Source of the DNA: Vigna angularis
Lineage: Eukaryota > Streptophyta > Magnoliopsida > Fabales > Fabaceae
NCBI RefSeq assembly: GCF_016808095.1
Contig: NC_068975.1
Span: 33,131,001 to 33,195,000, forward strand
Direction: 5' to 3'
Length of the DNA: 64,000 nucleotides
In this document: piece by piece, positions 28,871 to 64,000 of the stretch
Position numbering within the stretch: the stretch's first letter is position 1
Layout: every line of letters begins with the position of its first letter
The notes under the pieces: generated by a model
The model's database searches: none
What the model saw: the letters and a program-made list of their open reading frames with translations, nothing else
Told to the model about the DNA's origin: nothing
Position numbers and translations under genes: made by a program

Positions 28871-31800
28871 ATTGATTATGATATGCATCGTTCTCACTTC
28901 CACTCATATGTTACACATGTTCCAAAATCTTTTCTACTATATTTAAAATGACAAATATGTATGTATTAATCTCTTCTTCCGATCCACACAAAAGGATCTT
29001 TTGTGTTCTTTCAATGCATGCATTGATAGTTTAGGATGCATGAAATGTTATAAGTAAATTAGAATATTTACAGATAGAATATTTTATACTTTTTATTAAG
29101 ATATAATCGTTTATGAGAAAAAAATTTCTTGGTTGAGAAAAGAAAGTTATTGATGTGGACGTCCTCAATGATTCTTATAAAGTTTGTGATCCCGTGTGGT
29201 TGTATCATGTATATATAATTGTTTGCTGTTGAGTTTGAGTAGAAATCAATTGTAGATGGACAATATGTTACATAGAAAACATCAACACAAAATCTAGGTA
29301 AAAAGAAAACCGCCGGAACCATATAATTCTGTGGTCCAATCTCTGTTTGGTTGGGGAATGATGATAAAGGTAATTGGAAGGGTTTAAATGTTATTAAATA
29401 GGTAAGAATGTCCGGGTTCCCCTTTTTGCTTTAAATTGTATTAATTAAAGTGGTGTGGCAATGATTTAAAAATATATATATGATCATAAAAGGTAACTAT
29501 AGTGTATCCATATATACATAATATGTCACCATTGGTAAGGTTGTGGTGGCCGAAGGTGTTTCATGGAAGATTAGACAAATGCTAAAGAAAAAGTTGCCTA
29601 ACACCTTTGTGGTCCTCTTTTCTTTATCCTTTAGGCTTACGATAACGGATAAGTTACAAATTATTCTACGAACTACTCGTCAAAGGTCTTAGGTTCTATC
29701 CATATCATCTAACATAATTGCTACAACACACACATACTACTATTATTATTATATATAAATATAAAGGTTTTGACTTGTTCACCTTCTTTGAGTGATATTT
29801 TTTATGTGCAGTACCTTCTAAAATAAGTAACTATAGATATTTAAAAAATCCTCTGAAACTACTTCTAATTCAATAAATAATTTGTACTTAATGTTTACCC
29901 GTATGGACACACACAGACAAAAACATTAAGCATCAAAATAAATTTTATGAAATGAAGGCTATTTTGTAACATGAAAGCATCACTTCCAATTTATTTTGTA
30001 ATTATTTAATGAATGAGTACTTCATTTTTCATGTGTTTATTAAGATCAGGACCACATGCATATATTAAGAAACATACTTAACGCTTTTATTTTTCTTAAA
30101 ACAAAATCTAAATTATACCTATTTACTTCTTTTCTTTTTTTGTATTTTTTTCTATCTTTCCCGACTACTAATTAACATCTCTTATTTGTCATCAAAAGTT
30201 TGATAAGTGTTTTGGATGTGAGGTCCAGCAACTCCCAACACCTACACAATTTTTTCTAGGAAACCGTTCAGTCTGTGTTCCTTGTCTTCGTCTTCACTTT
30301 GTCATCTGGAGGTGTACTTGCCAAAGGTTCTCCGATACTTAAGTCAGTTGGCTGTTCGTACGTACAAAAGCTCAATGTAACAGTAATAAATGTACAGTAA
30401 ATGCGAACCACCTACCTCTTACCTTTGAACTGTATTTATAGTTTTCGTCATGGGCCTGGGATTAGCGAACTCTTAATCACGGCCCAATTTCAACCCAATA
30501 CCTCTAATTACCACTTACCTTAATCTTTGTAGAAAGACCTGATTATTGACTCACACCAAACGTTCATCTTCAACCGTTCGACTTGAGTCAAGATTCCTAC
30601 CACGTTTGATCAGTTTAGCTACGTCTGGCTCTCCACGACTCTTTGGCATGTTTGATTGTGGGGACGGCTTTATGACATACAAGAGTATAATAAGCATACA
30701 AGAGTATAATTAAGCAATAACATAACAGGAACAATCTAATAGATGGGTTTGGTGTGGTTAATTATATTTTCTTAAAGTAAGTTACTTAATGAAAATAAAT
30801 AAATAAATTCATACATAAACTTTGTTATATACTAAGCCAAATTTCATTTGTCTTATTTTTTTTAATTTCCTAATTAGTTAAAAGAAATATAATTAATGTT
30901 TTGTTGGAGATGAAAGATGAAAAGGACGAAAAGGAAAGTATATTAGTCTTTTAGCAAAGATGTAGTTAGTGAAATAGTATATTTGTCCTTAATTGAATGC
31001 ATGAAATTGTGATGACAATGATGTAAGTAGAAAGAAATGAGAATTAAGTTAATGAAGTGAAAATGAAGAGAAAATGAAGAGATAATTAGATGGGTATTAA
31101 AGAAAAGAGTGCATATGCATGCATGGGATGTTATGTTGATTGGAAGCAAGAGATAGGGTCCCTCCACTTGATGGGAAAAGAACAATTCTCGAAAAAGGTT
31201 ACATCATTTTTGAATTATTTCACACACACCCTCATCCTTTTGTTGGAAGCAGATTCACGACAAATTGATGCAAAGGGACCCATCGTTTTGTTGCTGTTTT
31301 CTCAAAGACCAGCAAAAAGTGCATCAAGTGGAATTCTTGGTGCCATGGGTCCATTCCCTTTTCTTCCCAAAACCTTTCTTTCTTACTCACCTTCCTCACA
31401 AAATCTCAACCACCATCAAATTTCTTACCCAACCTTACTTTTTTACTACTAACTCACGTCACAACAATCACTTCTCCTTTTTACTTCTTGCTAAAACACC
31501 ACACTCAACATAACGCAACAGTTTATCTACCTTTTTCAAAATCTCATTATCATTTCGTCTTCATCTACACCACTTATAAAGATACATAGTTATTCGTTTC
31601 GGATTATCTTATATAATATTATATTTGGGGTGCGTTTGAATTATTAGTGGGGGATTGCTCTTGAGAAACCCTAAACGGAAAAATGCTTCAACTCCAAAAA
31701 TAGGGTTTCCTGGTAAATGATTAACCTAACTCTTTCTATATTTGAAAACTATTGATATAATATTCTTCCTTTGGTCAATAATTTACCATGAAATTATTCA

Positions 31801-33189
31801 ATCTGGTTTTTTCATAAAATAAGTTAGACAACTCAAAAGGAAGGTTCTGCAAATGTTTTCCGAAACTAACTATAGAGCTCTTGTATATATGCAGCAACTT
31901 GGTAACAGTATGATGAGTAGGAGGAATCAATAATTTGATTGTGTGATGAACTAACTGACAGGCGAGAAGAACTCATTTTGCCTAACAAAAGATCACAAAA
32001 ATCATTAAAATTTAGGGTTGCTAAAAGGTGAAATTCTAATCACACTTAAAAAAATGAGATTTGTGGAAGAAATTTGAAGTGTTATTACTGTTTGTTTCAG
32101 AAGATGTCACCTTCTCTGCCAACCCTCTCTGAGATTTTATCATTTACTGACATGAAATTCTTGACAATAATTGAGGACCCAGGATGCATACTAACCTCAG
32201 ACCTAAAAATATTATAATGAGTATGACGTTATATATGTGTAGCAGAACTTCTGGCATATGTGTAACATGTGCATCTCACTTTTAAGATTCTCATAACGTC
32301 TCAACAAATTATATATATATTATACGTAGTATACATCTTCATGTTGCTTCAATTTATATATATTTTTATATACACTAACTATTATAATCAACACCATCTT
32401 ATAATAAATTTTCCATGGTTTAATCTTTTTATAATTTTTCAGATTAATTAATCTAGTTTCTTCTTTCAATACAATAACTAGTTTAAAAACGCACATACAC
32501 ATATTGATGTCTTTTTTGCGTGTTTTTTATTTTAGTAAATATATATTATGTTAAAATATATTTATAGGTTGAAAAAAAATATTTTTAAGTTTATAATTAA
32601 ATTTTGACTAGAATTAATGTGAAAAGTTATTCATAAGTTTGGAAAGTGTGGTGTATGAATACCTGTCAGGTCAATGAACCGGTAGACAAGCAATTAACAA
32701 CTAGGTAACCAATTAGTTAACATAATAATAACAATTACTGATTGATAGTTAATAAAGTATGAAAGTCGTTTATTGGTAATGGGACAAACCTAAGAGTAAG
32801 CTCATTTTAATATATCTAAATATATGTTTGACAGGAGGTTAAATATAACTAATTATGAGTACTCATTCTCTATTAAACATTATTATACAAAGTTACTGAC
32901 TTGAGCATTAGAGTTTCTTTGATAGGTATCCTTCCACACGACTTGGACAAGGAGGAGAGGGAGCGAACAACGCAATTTGGATAATGGATGATCATCAGGA
33001 AGCCCATCGAGTCTTCAGACTAACTTGGAGTGCTTTGAGCAAGGGATCTCAACATCTTACCCGAAACAGAAAGTAAATATATATGTAAAAAAATAGAGTA
33101 AATTTTGCAAAAATACAAAGGATATAACATGTGAAAATAGAGTAAATTTTTTAAAAATACAAAAAATAGACTATGCAAAAATATATTGA
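28871..33189. other. AT-rich intergenic DNA, no supported gene
   Basis: Apart from the possible LTR scrap at 30210-30670, nothing was recognised. A 120-codon open frame at 31090-31452 and its overlapping 82-codon frame lack motifs. A short tandem repeat of ACAAGAGTATAAT occurs at about 30680-30710. Confidence 0.5.
30210..30670. mobile_element. Possible LTR fragment
   Basis: A block of clearly higher GC content than its surroundings. It contains GGAGGTGTACTTGCCAAAGG, CTCCGATACTTAAGTCAGT and a TATTTATAG promoter/poly(A)-like motif, followed by GGGCCTGGGATTAGC. From memory, similar text occurs in legume LTR-retrotransposon LTRs. No second LTR, primer-binding site or target duplication was found, so ends and class are uncertain. 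Confidence 0.35.
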
Positions 33190-34400
33190 GTATATGTTTA
33201 TAAATATAAATCAGTGTATGGACATATTGGTTTAATGTGTATTGCTAGACTCACATAATCAATGCATCAATATATTCGTCTAATATCTAATGTTAGAATC
33301 GTCTAATCAATATATGAACACACTTATCTAATGTGTATTGCTACATTCATGTAATGTGTATGAACATATTCGTCTAATGTCTATTGTAAGACACATCTAA
33401 TAAGAGAATAAATAGAGTTGTTTAATGTGTATTAATAGATTTGTATAATATGTGTATAAACAAACTCGTCTAATGTTATATTGTTAGACTCATTTAATCA
33501 GTGTATGAACATATACATCTAATATATGTTGCAAGACTCGTTTAATCAGTGGATAAATAGACCCACTTAATGCATATTTTTAGATTCGTCTAATTAATGC
33601 ATGAAATGACTTGTTTTATGTTTTATGCACAAAATACTTAACTAATTAGTGCATGGATAAGTTCGCTGAATGTGTATTGTTAAATTCGTTTAATTAATGT
33701 ATGAATAGACTTGACTAATGTATATTGCAATATTCATCTAATCAATGAATGAACATACTTGTCTAATGTGTTTAATAGATTTATCTAATATCTGTATGAA
33801 AAATCTTGTCTAATCTGTGTATGAAAAATCATGTCTAATGTATATTGTTAAACTTGTCTAATCAATATATGAATGGCTTGTTTAATGTGTATTGCAAGAC
33901 TAGTCTGATCAATTCATATAATCAATATATAATCAACGTTTCGATATACATGTTTGATGTTTTTTGTTATATTTGTTTAATCAATTAATGAAATGACTCG
34001 TCTAATTATTATATGGATAGACTCGTCTAATGTATATTGTTAGACTTGTCTAATGTATATTGTTAGACTTGTCTAATGTTTTTGCTTATACTAATATAAT
34101 TAATGTATGAAAAAATTGGTCTAATGTATATTACAAGACTCATTTAATCATTTTTGTTATATACTTTAATTAATAAACATGATGATTTGTCTAATATTTT
34201 TTGTTATACTCATCTAATTAATATATAGATAGACTCGTCTAATGTATATTGTTAAACATATCTAATCTTTTTTCTATACTTATTAATGGATATATGGAAA
34301 AAATGATCCAATTTTAAACTCGTCTAATTTGTTTTCAATACTTATCCAGTATTTATTTATATATAGACTCATCTAATTAATGTAGATTTAATATATGTTT
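33190..34400. repeat. Degenerate ~48-bp minisatellite with ~24-bp half-units
   Basis: The stretch repeats a motif approximating TCTAATGTGTATTGTTAG ACTCG followed by TCTAATCAATGTATGAACAG ACTCG. Copies of the first half begin at about 33231, 33279, 33328 and 33375, giving a period near 48 bases. Each half starts with TCTAAT, so the unit is itself a dimer of about 24-base modules. Roughly 25 copies can be followed, with substitutions and small indels that increase toward the 3' end. No coding frame is kept. It is an old tandem array of unknown role. Confidence 0.8.
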
Positions 34401-37400
34401 TTATAACTCATTTAGTAACAATATAAATATATTGATGGTATATTTTAAGACAATTAGTTTGTTAAATTTTATTTTTTGTTTTCGTCTTACTAAAATTATA
34501 ATTTGCTACATTAAAAATGTAAAACAAAAAGTATATATAATAGTAAGAAGTATGTTCTTTTTATTACAAATGTATTTTTTAAACCTTTGAAATAAACTAT
34601 AAAACAAAAATCATAATATTAAGTAGTTTAATTTTTTTTACAACTATATATTTTAAATTTTTGAAATGAATTATTAAATATAATATTTTAATTTTCTCTG
34701 TTTTATATTTATACTGAATTTTGTGTAATATAATTAATGTTAATTTTTATTAGATAAAATTAATTTAATTTTTACATACTAAAAAGAAGAATATTTAATA
34801 ATAAAAATATTTATATTATTATTTAATATAGAAATGATAAATAATTTTTTTTATTAATAAATTTTTTAAAAAAAAATTATTTCATCACAGTTATTTTTAT
34901 GTTTTATTATTAATAAACATATATTATTTTAAGAAATAAAAGTATAATATCTTTTTTAAAATTTTATTTTATTAAATGACTAAATATTTAGAAATTATAA
35001 AAGAAAAAAAATGTATAACATAATTTCATGTATATATAGCAACAAAATAAATATAAATAAAAAGTTAGTTTAAAAATAAAATAAATGCATAAAAAATGTA
35101 AAATATAATCCTATGCAACAAAAAAATAAATATTAAAAAAATAAAAATAAAAATTTAAAAATAAAATAAATGAAATAAATGAAATAAAAAGATAAAATAA
35201 ATTATATGCACATATAACAACAAAATAAATATAAAAAAAATTAAAAAATGAATAAACAAAGTAATTTTCGTAGATATTAAAATATATTTTTTAATATTTT
35301 CTTTTCTTATATTATAATAGATTATAATCGCATTCTAATATATCATCCTAAATAAATACTACTTTATTTTTTCATTGCCTATACCTTTATATACAAAAAA
35401 GAATTTATGCGTTCACCTTCTTTTTTAATTTTATCCTTTATGTGACTTTTTCTAAATTTAACTATTTTTTATTTAACTGTTTTTTAAAATTCAATTATTT
35501 TTTAAATTAAATAAATAAAAATGGTATATAAAATAAATAAAAATTATTTACAATTAATCATAAACTAAATAGGTGAGAGAGGATATTGTTCACTAATAAT
35601 TGAGATAATAATTATTTATATAAGAGTTAAAGACATCTTAATGAGATTATATTCTATTCACTGACTTGTATTGTTTTTTCTTAATACGTATATTTAAGAT
35701 GAAAGTAAGTACTTGGTTTTCTCGTTAATTAAAAACAAATTTTCATGACTATATGATATAATATTGTTATAACAAATATCGTGAAAATCTTATTTTCTTA
35801 AAGTATTACATTTGTTTCTTTATAAGTGTTGTGTTTTTTAAATTTAATTTATTTTTATTTCACTGTTTTTAAGTTCAAGGAAACGTAAATTAGTTTGTAA
35901 TGATAAGGGTTTCTTTTCGTCATTACTTACTATTTACTTTCGCTTGCATATTTCCTGTTAAATATATTTATCGAGAGAGTTTGGATAAAATATATGATAT
36001 ATCAGTTATATTTCTAGTTAAGTGTAATTTATTTAAATCTACTAGTGTAAAATAAAACGAAAAAGAAAATTCTCATATTGATAATCAGCCTAGTCTATAG
36101 TTTTTTTAAAAAAAAAAAAGATTATCACACTAAATTTTAATTATGACGTATATATTTTATTTTATCTTCCACTTTCTTTTATTTTCTCTCTACCAAGAAT
36201 AGATTAAAGAAAACAGTCCAACAGTATAATTAAATTTAGAAAATATAGTGAATTTATTATGTAAATATTAAGAGAATGATATGAGAGAGAGAGTGAAAAA
36301 CAGGCAGCAATATTCCCGCTGCATTGATGGACCGACCATGAGACAAAATGTGTGACACAGATTGCAACTCTTCCTCTGTGCAATAAAATGACCAGTAGCA
36401 CTCTCACCCTGCAATGCTCCATTTTATTTCTATTAATTCTAATAAATCATTTTCAATAATATACATAATTAAACATTCATGCCCACATGTCATAAATTAA
36501 AAAGTGAGCTCAAAGAAGTCTGATTTATCGGATAAAAGCTAATATTTGTTGGTTGGATAGCTAAATTGAATAAAATAAATAATGGGTTAATAATTAAACC
36601 TGAAAATTGAATATAATTGATAGTTTAACTGTTGTGTACCTTTCATATGAGGAGAGAATAGTGTGTTTAAAAAGATCCTGTTGCAACCAAGTACTGTGCA
36701 AGCCATCTAAGTCCAAGGTTGGTGGTTTGGTTTTTGAGATGAGTGCAAAAGGGATCTGGAACAATAGAAATGTTGAAGGATAAAGTTCTTCTTGGCTTGC
36801 AAATGGGGGGCTCACTTTCTTCTTCTTGTCAACTAATTTGTTAAACAGGCAAATCGAATGTTGTACAATAACGACATAAACAAGTTGGATACCTCCATAG
36901 CCACTTGAGATATTAATTTCTGTGATATGATCAGGTCAAAATATTATATATCACTGCATTTTGTAGAAGAAGGGAATTAATACTTGTTAAAAGAAAGTTG
37001 AAAATAGAAATGGATAATAAATGGTTATATTTTAGAAGCAGGGTTTGATGTGCCGCTTCTCCACATCTTAGACAGCGACTGAACGAGACAAAAAGTAAAT
37101 GGTGTGCAGTAGCAAAAGAAGAGCTGGAAAAGTGAAGAAGCAATGAGTGAGGAATGACGTTGTAAAAGAAAAAAGAAAGATAAGCAGATAAAGAACCAAC
37201 CACACAAAAGAGTAGTTTGTTTATAGTTTATTTATACTTTATCATGATTTTATAAAACAAATTAGTCACACACTCTCTTCTAATTTTTATAATAAAATAA
37301 TTCTTTTTTTTTTCAATAAAGAATTTCATAGCTATAAAATTTAAATTATTTTATCTGTTGAATACTTTGTTTTTTATTTGAATAGAAAAATTGAATCATA

Positions 37401-38462
37401 AATAAATACAGAAAATTTCTTTAATTTTAATAAATTAAAAACTAATTAAGTACATTTTTTAGTTTATATTAATCAAGATTATTTTTAATCAAAATTTATT
37501 AAAAGTTCAATTAATGTTTGTAAGTAATTTTCTAAATTAGTATAAGATAAAATCATTTTTGGTGAATGTTACTTATGACTATTTTGATTGTTAAGTATCT
37601 TCTTTCCAACTTTTTAATTGATGTTAACTAAAGAAATTGTTCAATCAATAAAAAATATATATTAGCTAAACGTTTCACCAATGTCCAAAAGAAAAAATTA
37701 TCAACATTGGATAAAAGATAATATTAATGATATTGATAAAAAATAATCCCTACAACATAGTCATGAAAAGATATAGCTGGTAACTATCCAAAAGACATTA
37801 GTCATTAAAACTCTAATTAACCTTAACTAAGAAAATTTCTAATGTATCATTGTTTTCTAACTTCCACAAATGAAAAATAAAAATAAAAAATCTTACATTC
37901 ACCGATGCATATGCCTCTTAAACTAGATTAGGAATGTATGTCTTATTTTTCTACTCCGTAGGACTTAAACTAACAAAAGGGTTAAAATCACCAATTCACA
38001 TTGGAAACTTAAAATCAACCAAAATTGGCATGCCATGCAATGTAAAGATAGTATTAAATTTATAAACCCTTTCCTGTTAATGTTGAAAGCGTCTGTAATC
38101 TTGAAAGATGCATGAACACACTCAAGCAGAAGTTTTGGAGCATAGCAGCGGTACAGTAATAATTAAAAGTATTTGGGACCTGAATCGAGAGCTTAAAGAA
38201 ATATCTTTAGGCAAACAAATTACAATACTAGATAATAAAATGTTCTACTGACAAGTCCTATTCGCTAAAAAAAAGTTGATTTTCTTAACCAAGAAATTAC
38301 AAAATACGATATTTGTTGCATTTCCTACGATATCATAGCTCGGTTGTAGAGCTAGAGCTAGAGCTACAGGGCAAAATAGAGTTAGCAAAACCTTGGGTCT
38401 CTCAATTTGATCTTAAGTTATCAGCTGTGTAAGAGCTGATATCTGAAGTAGTGCAGCTTTCC
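34401..38462. other. Extremely AT-rich DNA and ABCC2 3' flank
   Basis: 34440-36180 is nearly pure A/T with homopolymer runs. 36200-37200 is somewhat richer in GC and holds three minus-strand open frames (36204-36422, 36594-36815, 36931-37203) with no motif and no shared splice logic; a non-coding transcript is possible but unsupported. The ABCC2 3' UTR should lie within about 38100-38462. Confidence 0.5.
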
Positions 38463-59175
<20,713 letters not shown>

Positions 59176-60201
59176 TTTTATTGACTGGTTTATTGGATAA
59201 CTTCAAGCAAAACACATCTCAAAATCGGCTCTCTTCAATCTTCAAATGACGAACCTAAAACCAAAAGAATTCCAGAATTAACTGCTTCTGCATACCAACC
59301 TCAAGCGAGTCAATAATAGAACATCCAAACTGTCATTATCTCCTAGTGCAATTTACAAATTTTATTTCTGATTTCTAGTTCAATCTTCTTCCGAGGTTCC
59401 TCATCCGTTTCCTGGATTTCCTAAGGAACTGACATGAAAAACTCATCACTGAATCTCTCCGCAGTTCCCTGTTTAATTGGTACGCCAAACTAAATTTAAA
59501 ATCACTAAGGAAGCTGAAATAAAACTAAGAACAAAACTTATATGCAACCTTACAAGTGTGTTTACTATTGTTTTCCAGTCAGAATAGGGATTTCACCTGT
59601 TACGGATATTACCAAGGTAAACTTACAGTTCTGATTTGAAAACAACACTAAAACACTGCCGAAAGCGTATAAAAGTTTTATTCTTAAAATAATTAAACAA
59701 CAAACTGGAAATGGAAGAGAACTGATTTCCACAACTCCCATGCATACATACACTGCACCTCTACATATTATACTTTAGCAAATAGAATCTTAATCAACTC
59801 CTATTTTTCAAGCTTTCACTTTATTTTATTACTCAGAATCTACACTCCACACGCAGTCTAATCTCTAGTGCAAATTCCATAGCTGAAACAGGATATCTAA
59901 GATAACTAAATCAACACAGATAAAAGACGTGAAATACAAAAGTATCAAATAAAGTAAACAGAAGACAGAGGTGAAGACATGGATTTGAGTGAAATTTTCC
60001 GCATCTCGAATGGAGAACAAATAAAGCGTGAGAAAGAAGAAGAGCGAAGTGCCGGCGGAGAAGTATGAACAGAAAATAAGGGAAAAGGTTTAAAAGTCGG
60101 GAGAAGAAAACTAAGAACATGGAAGATAAGGTGGAGATAGAGAAAGCGAACCTAACCAGCTTCACTGAGGTGTGGCCCTAAAGAAAAGTGGAGAGTGAAA
60201 T

Positions 60202-60209
60202 TATATAAC
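60202..60209 (-). promoter_or_regulatory. TATA box of the ABCC2 gene
   Basis: TTATATAA lies about 1.03 kb before the ABCC2 ATG on the minus strand. Downstream of it the minus strand is pyrimidine-rich (60170-59950), as expected of a 5' UTR. TTTTAG just before GTTCGTCATTTG at about 59255 could be the acceptor of a 5'-UTR intron. If so, the start site is near 60175 and the leader is spliced. This is inferred from sequence only. Confidence 0.4.
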
Positions 60210-62655
<2,446 letters not shown>

Positions 62656-63558
62656 TGTACCATGGGATACCTAATGGTCGACTTATAGCTTCGCTAAACA
62701 TCCGAACTAATGTCGACCACTAATGGTCGACCGTTTGATGTCGACCATCGATGTTAACCGTTTACAACCCGACGATGATCTCACGTCTCGACTTATAACT
62801 CCACTAAACATCCGAACTGATGTCGACCACTAATAACCGACCGTTCGATGTCGACCATTGATGTTCGACCGTCAGTTCGGATGTAGATCACTTGGCGACC
62901 GATCGTTTGTGATTGGAGGTCGAGCGCTTCAGAACATTCGACTCTCACTAACATTCGCCTGTTTATGTCGATTACCTGATGATCGACAAATTCAAGGCGA
63001 TCGACCGTTTATAGTTTGTTGTCTGATGTCGCGACACAGAGCGCTCTTACGTTGGTCAAGTGGTTTAGCAGATACAGACGAACAGACACTATCATGATTA
63101 AAGACCAGGAATCAGGGAAATAATAGGATTCGGTATCAGATGAGGTAATGATGAAATTCCTAATAAAGGCTAAGGCACTAGAGGTGGAGGGACCTACCAC
63201 TCATGTTTGCTGCCCACTTTCAATAGATCCAGGTAAGAAGTAACGGCAAGCACTATAGGTGGAGGGACCTACCACTCATACTTGTGGTCCACTTCCAATA
63301 GATCCAGGTAATGGATAAGAGGACAGACCAGGTAGGAAGGATACACTTCCAGTCATTTTTAGCTAAGAAAAAACATAGACATGAAAAATGAGATCTGATC
63401 TAACTTGAGCGTCGGAGTGCCTTTTTCAGGTGCCCAGCCCACTTTCCTCGAAGGATCAACAACGTCAAAGGCAAGATAGCATGGAGATGGTCTCATCAGA
63501 AGAAAGAATCCAGAATTGTTAGGTTGATGTTTTGGCCCCCCTATCCCCTACCGAAACA
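62656..63558 (+). mobile_element. 5' LTR of a Ty3/gypsy retrotransposon
   Basis: Base composition changes sharply near 62650 from AT-rich to GC-richer, and the block ends ...CCGAAACA two bases before a primer-binding site. The LTR would begin near TGTACCATGG (62656), giving about 900 bp; the 5' limit is approximate because the other LTR lies outside the window. Inside are two tandem duplications: 62679-62788 with 62789-62888 (period 110 bp, rich in GTCGACC) and about 63174-63240 with 63249-63315 (period 75 bp, GGTGGAGGGACCTACCACTC). Confidence 0.75.
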
Positions 63559-63560
63559 TT

Positions 63561-63579
63561 TTGGCGCCGTCTGTGGGGA
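63561..63579 (+). other. Retrotransposon primer-binding site
   Basis: TTGGCGCCGTCTGTGGGGA immediately follows the LTR. TGGCGCC followed by a G-rich run is the usual primer-binding site layout of many plant Ty3/gypsy elements, where it pairs with the 3' end of a cellular tRNA to prime reverse transcription. The exact tRNA was not determined. Confidence 0.85.
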
Positions 63580-64000
63580 ATGAGATTTGAAAGCCCAACG
63601 ACGACCACCGGAACTATGGACGATCTCAGCACTCGCGATTTGATCCAGCAGCTGCAGACACAGATCGAAGCGCAAGCACAAACTATACGGGAGCAACATG
63701 AATTCCAACGCAAACAGGCAGAAGAGCTGGCAGCACTGAGGGCGCAGCAACAGCCGCCAGAATTGTCTGCCTCTAATCGGCATGACAATAATGAAGGGAG
63801 TCACCATGGAGGACCATCTGACCCCTTGGTTGGGGGAAAAAAGGGACCCTCCTCTGCACGTATCACCAATTTGCTCCCATTCACAGATACCATCATGCAA
63901 GCACACATGTCAGATAAACCTCCTCCGGTGTTAGACCGTTATGATGGTTCCGCCGATCCCGATAATCATATGCGTAACTTTATAGACTCCATGGCATTTT
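63580..64000 (+). CDS. Ty3/gypsy gag polyprotein, N-terminal part (runs off the window)
   Basis: An open frame starts at ATG 63580, directly after the primer-binding site, and stays open to the window end (140 codons). A second in-frame ATG at 63616 (MDDLSTRDLIQQLQ) is an equally likely start. The first ~60 residues form a Gln/Glu-rich coiled coil (QTQIEAQAQTIREQ, KQAEELAALRAQQQ). A Gly/Ser linker follows, then ITNLLPFTDTIM and PPPVLDRYDGSADPDNHM, the entry motif of the retrotransposon gag domain. No stop or frameshift is seen, so this copy may be young and possibly intact further on. Gag forms the particle that packages element RNA. Confidence 0.88.
   Translation, partial: MRFESPTTTTGTMDDLSTRDLIQQLQTQIEAQAQTIREQHEFQRKQAEELAALRAQQQPPELSASNRHDNNEGSHHGGPSDPLVGGKKGPSSARITNLLPFTDTIMQAHMSDKPPPVLDRYDGSADPDNHMRNFIDSMAF

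Noticed and set aside
31090..31452. 120-codon open frame and a 10-bp inverted repeat (CCACTTGATG at 31164, CATCAAGTGG at 31322) suggesting a small-RNA hairpin
   Set aside because: Pairing does not extend beyond 10 bases on either side, and the frame has no recognisable motif.
37044..37063. Minus-strand TGGAGAAGCGGCACATCAAA, reminiscent of miR164
   Set aside because: It diverges from miR164 after the first nine bases and no complementary arm is found nearby.
36204..37203. Three minus-strand open frames in a GC-richer island as a possible spliced gene
   Set aside because: No consistent splice phases or protein motif join them; at most a non-coding transcript.
25796..38462. Search for an undescribed gene system in the 12.6-kb gene-poor stretch
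   Set aside because: Only MITE, minisatellite, possible LTR scrap and AT-rich DNA were seen; nothing supports a coding system.

Overview
The window is plant nuclear DNA. Its genes have many GT-AG introns, the intergenic DNA is very AT-rich with long (TA)n tracts, and both Ty1/copia and Ty3/gypsy retrotransposon remains and MITEs are present. The protein set (BRCA1 with RING, extended PHD and BRCT; a DYW-class PPR protein; PINOID; a vacuolar ABCC transporter) points to a eudicot. A legume of the Phaseolus/Vigna/Glycine type fits best from remembered sequence similarity; that is inference, since no database was searched. No tRNA, rRNA or CRISPR array was seen.

Layout. 1-644 (+): the 3' end of a Shaker-type K+ channel with a KHA domain. 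998-1372: a 375-bp Mutator-type MITE with a 9-bp target duplication. 2322-7896 (+): a complete 13-exon BRCA1 homologue (1113 aa) carrying a recent in-frame 127-residue tandem duplication. 8814-8900: a stray copy of the BRCA1 intron 2/exon 3 junction, lying just before an intronless DYW-type PPR gene (8939-10774, +). 11686-12973 (-): a two-exon coiled-coil protein. 14849-18915 (+): an F-box/LRR gene whose 3.1-kb intron holds a decayed copia element. 23554-25795 (-): the auxin-transport kinase PINOID. 25.8-38.4 kb: no gene is supported; it holds a Tourist-like MITE, a possible LTR scrap and a degenerate 48-bp minisatellite. 38463-59175 (-): an ABCC2-type transporter in 27 exons (1619 aa), with a gag-only gypsy element in its last intron and several local duplications in other introns. 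62656-64000 (+): the 5' LTR, primer-binding site and start of gag of a gypsy retrotransposon that runs off the window.

The genes look like ordinary, unrelated neighbours (K+ transport, DNA repair, organelle RNA editing, ubiquitin ligation, auxin transport, vacuolar detoxification), not a functional cluster. I found no convincing new multi-gene system. The most noteworthy signals are the BRCA1 internal duplication, the dispersed BRCA1 fragment beside the PPR gene, the duplicated exon end in ABCC2 and the dimeric minisatellite. All exon joins were worked out by eye from reading frame, GT-AG sites and remembered family sequences.
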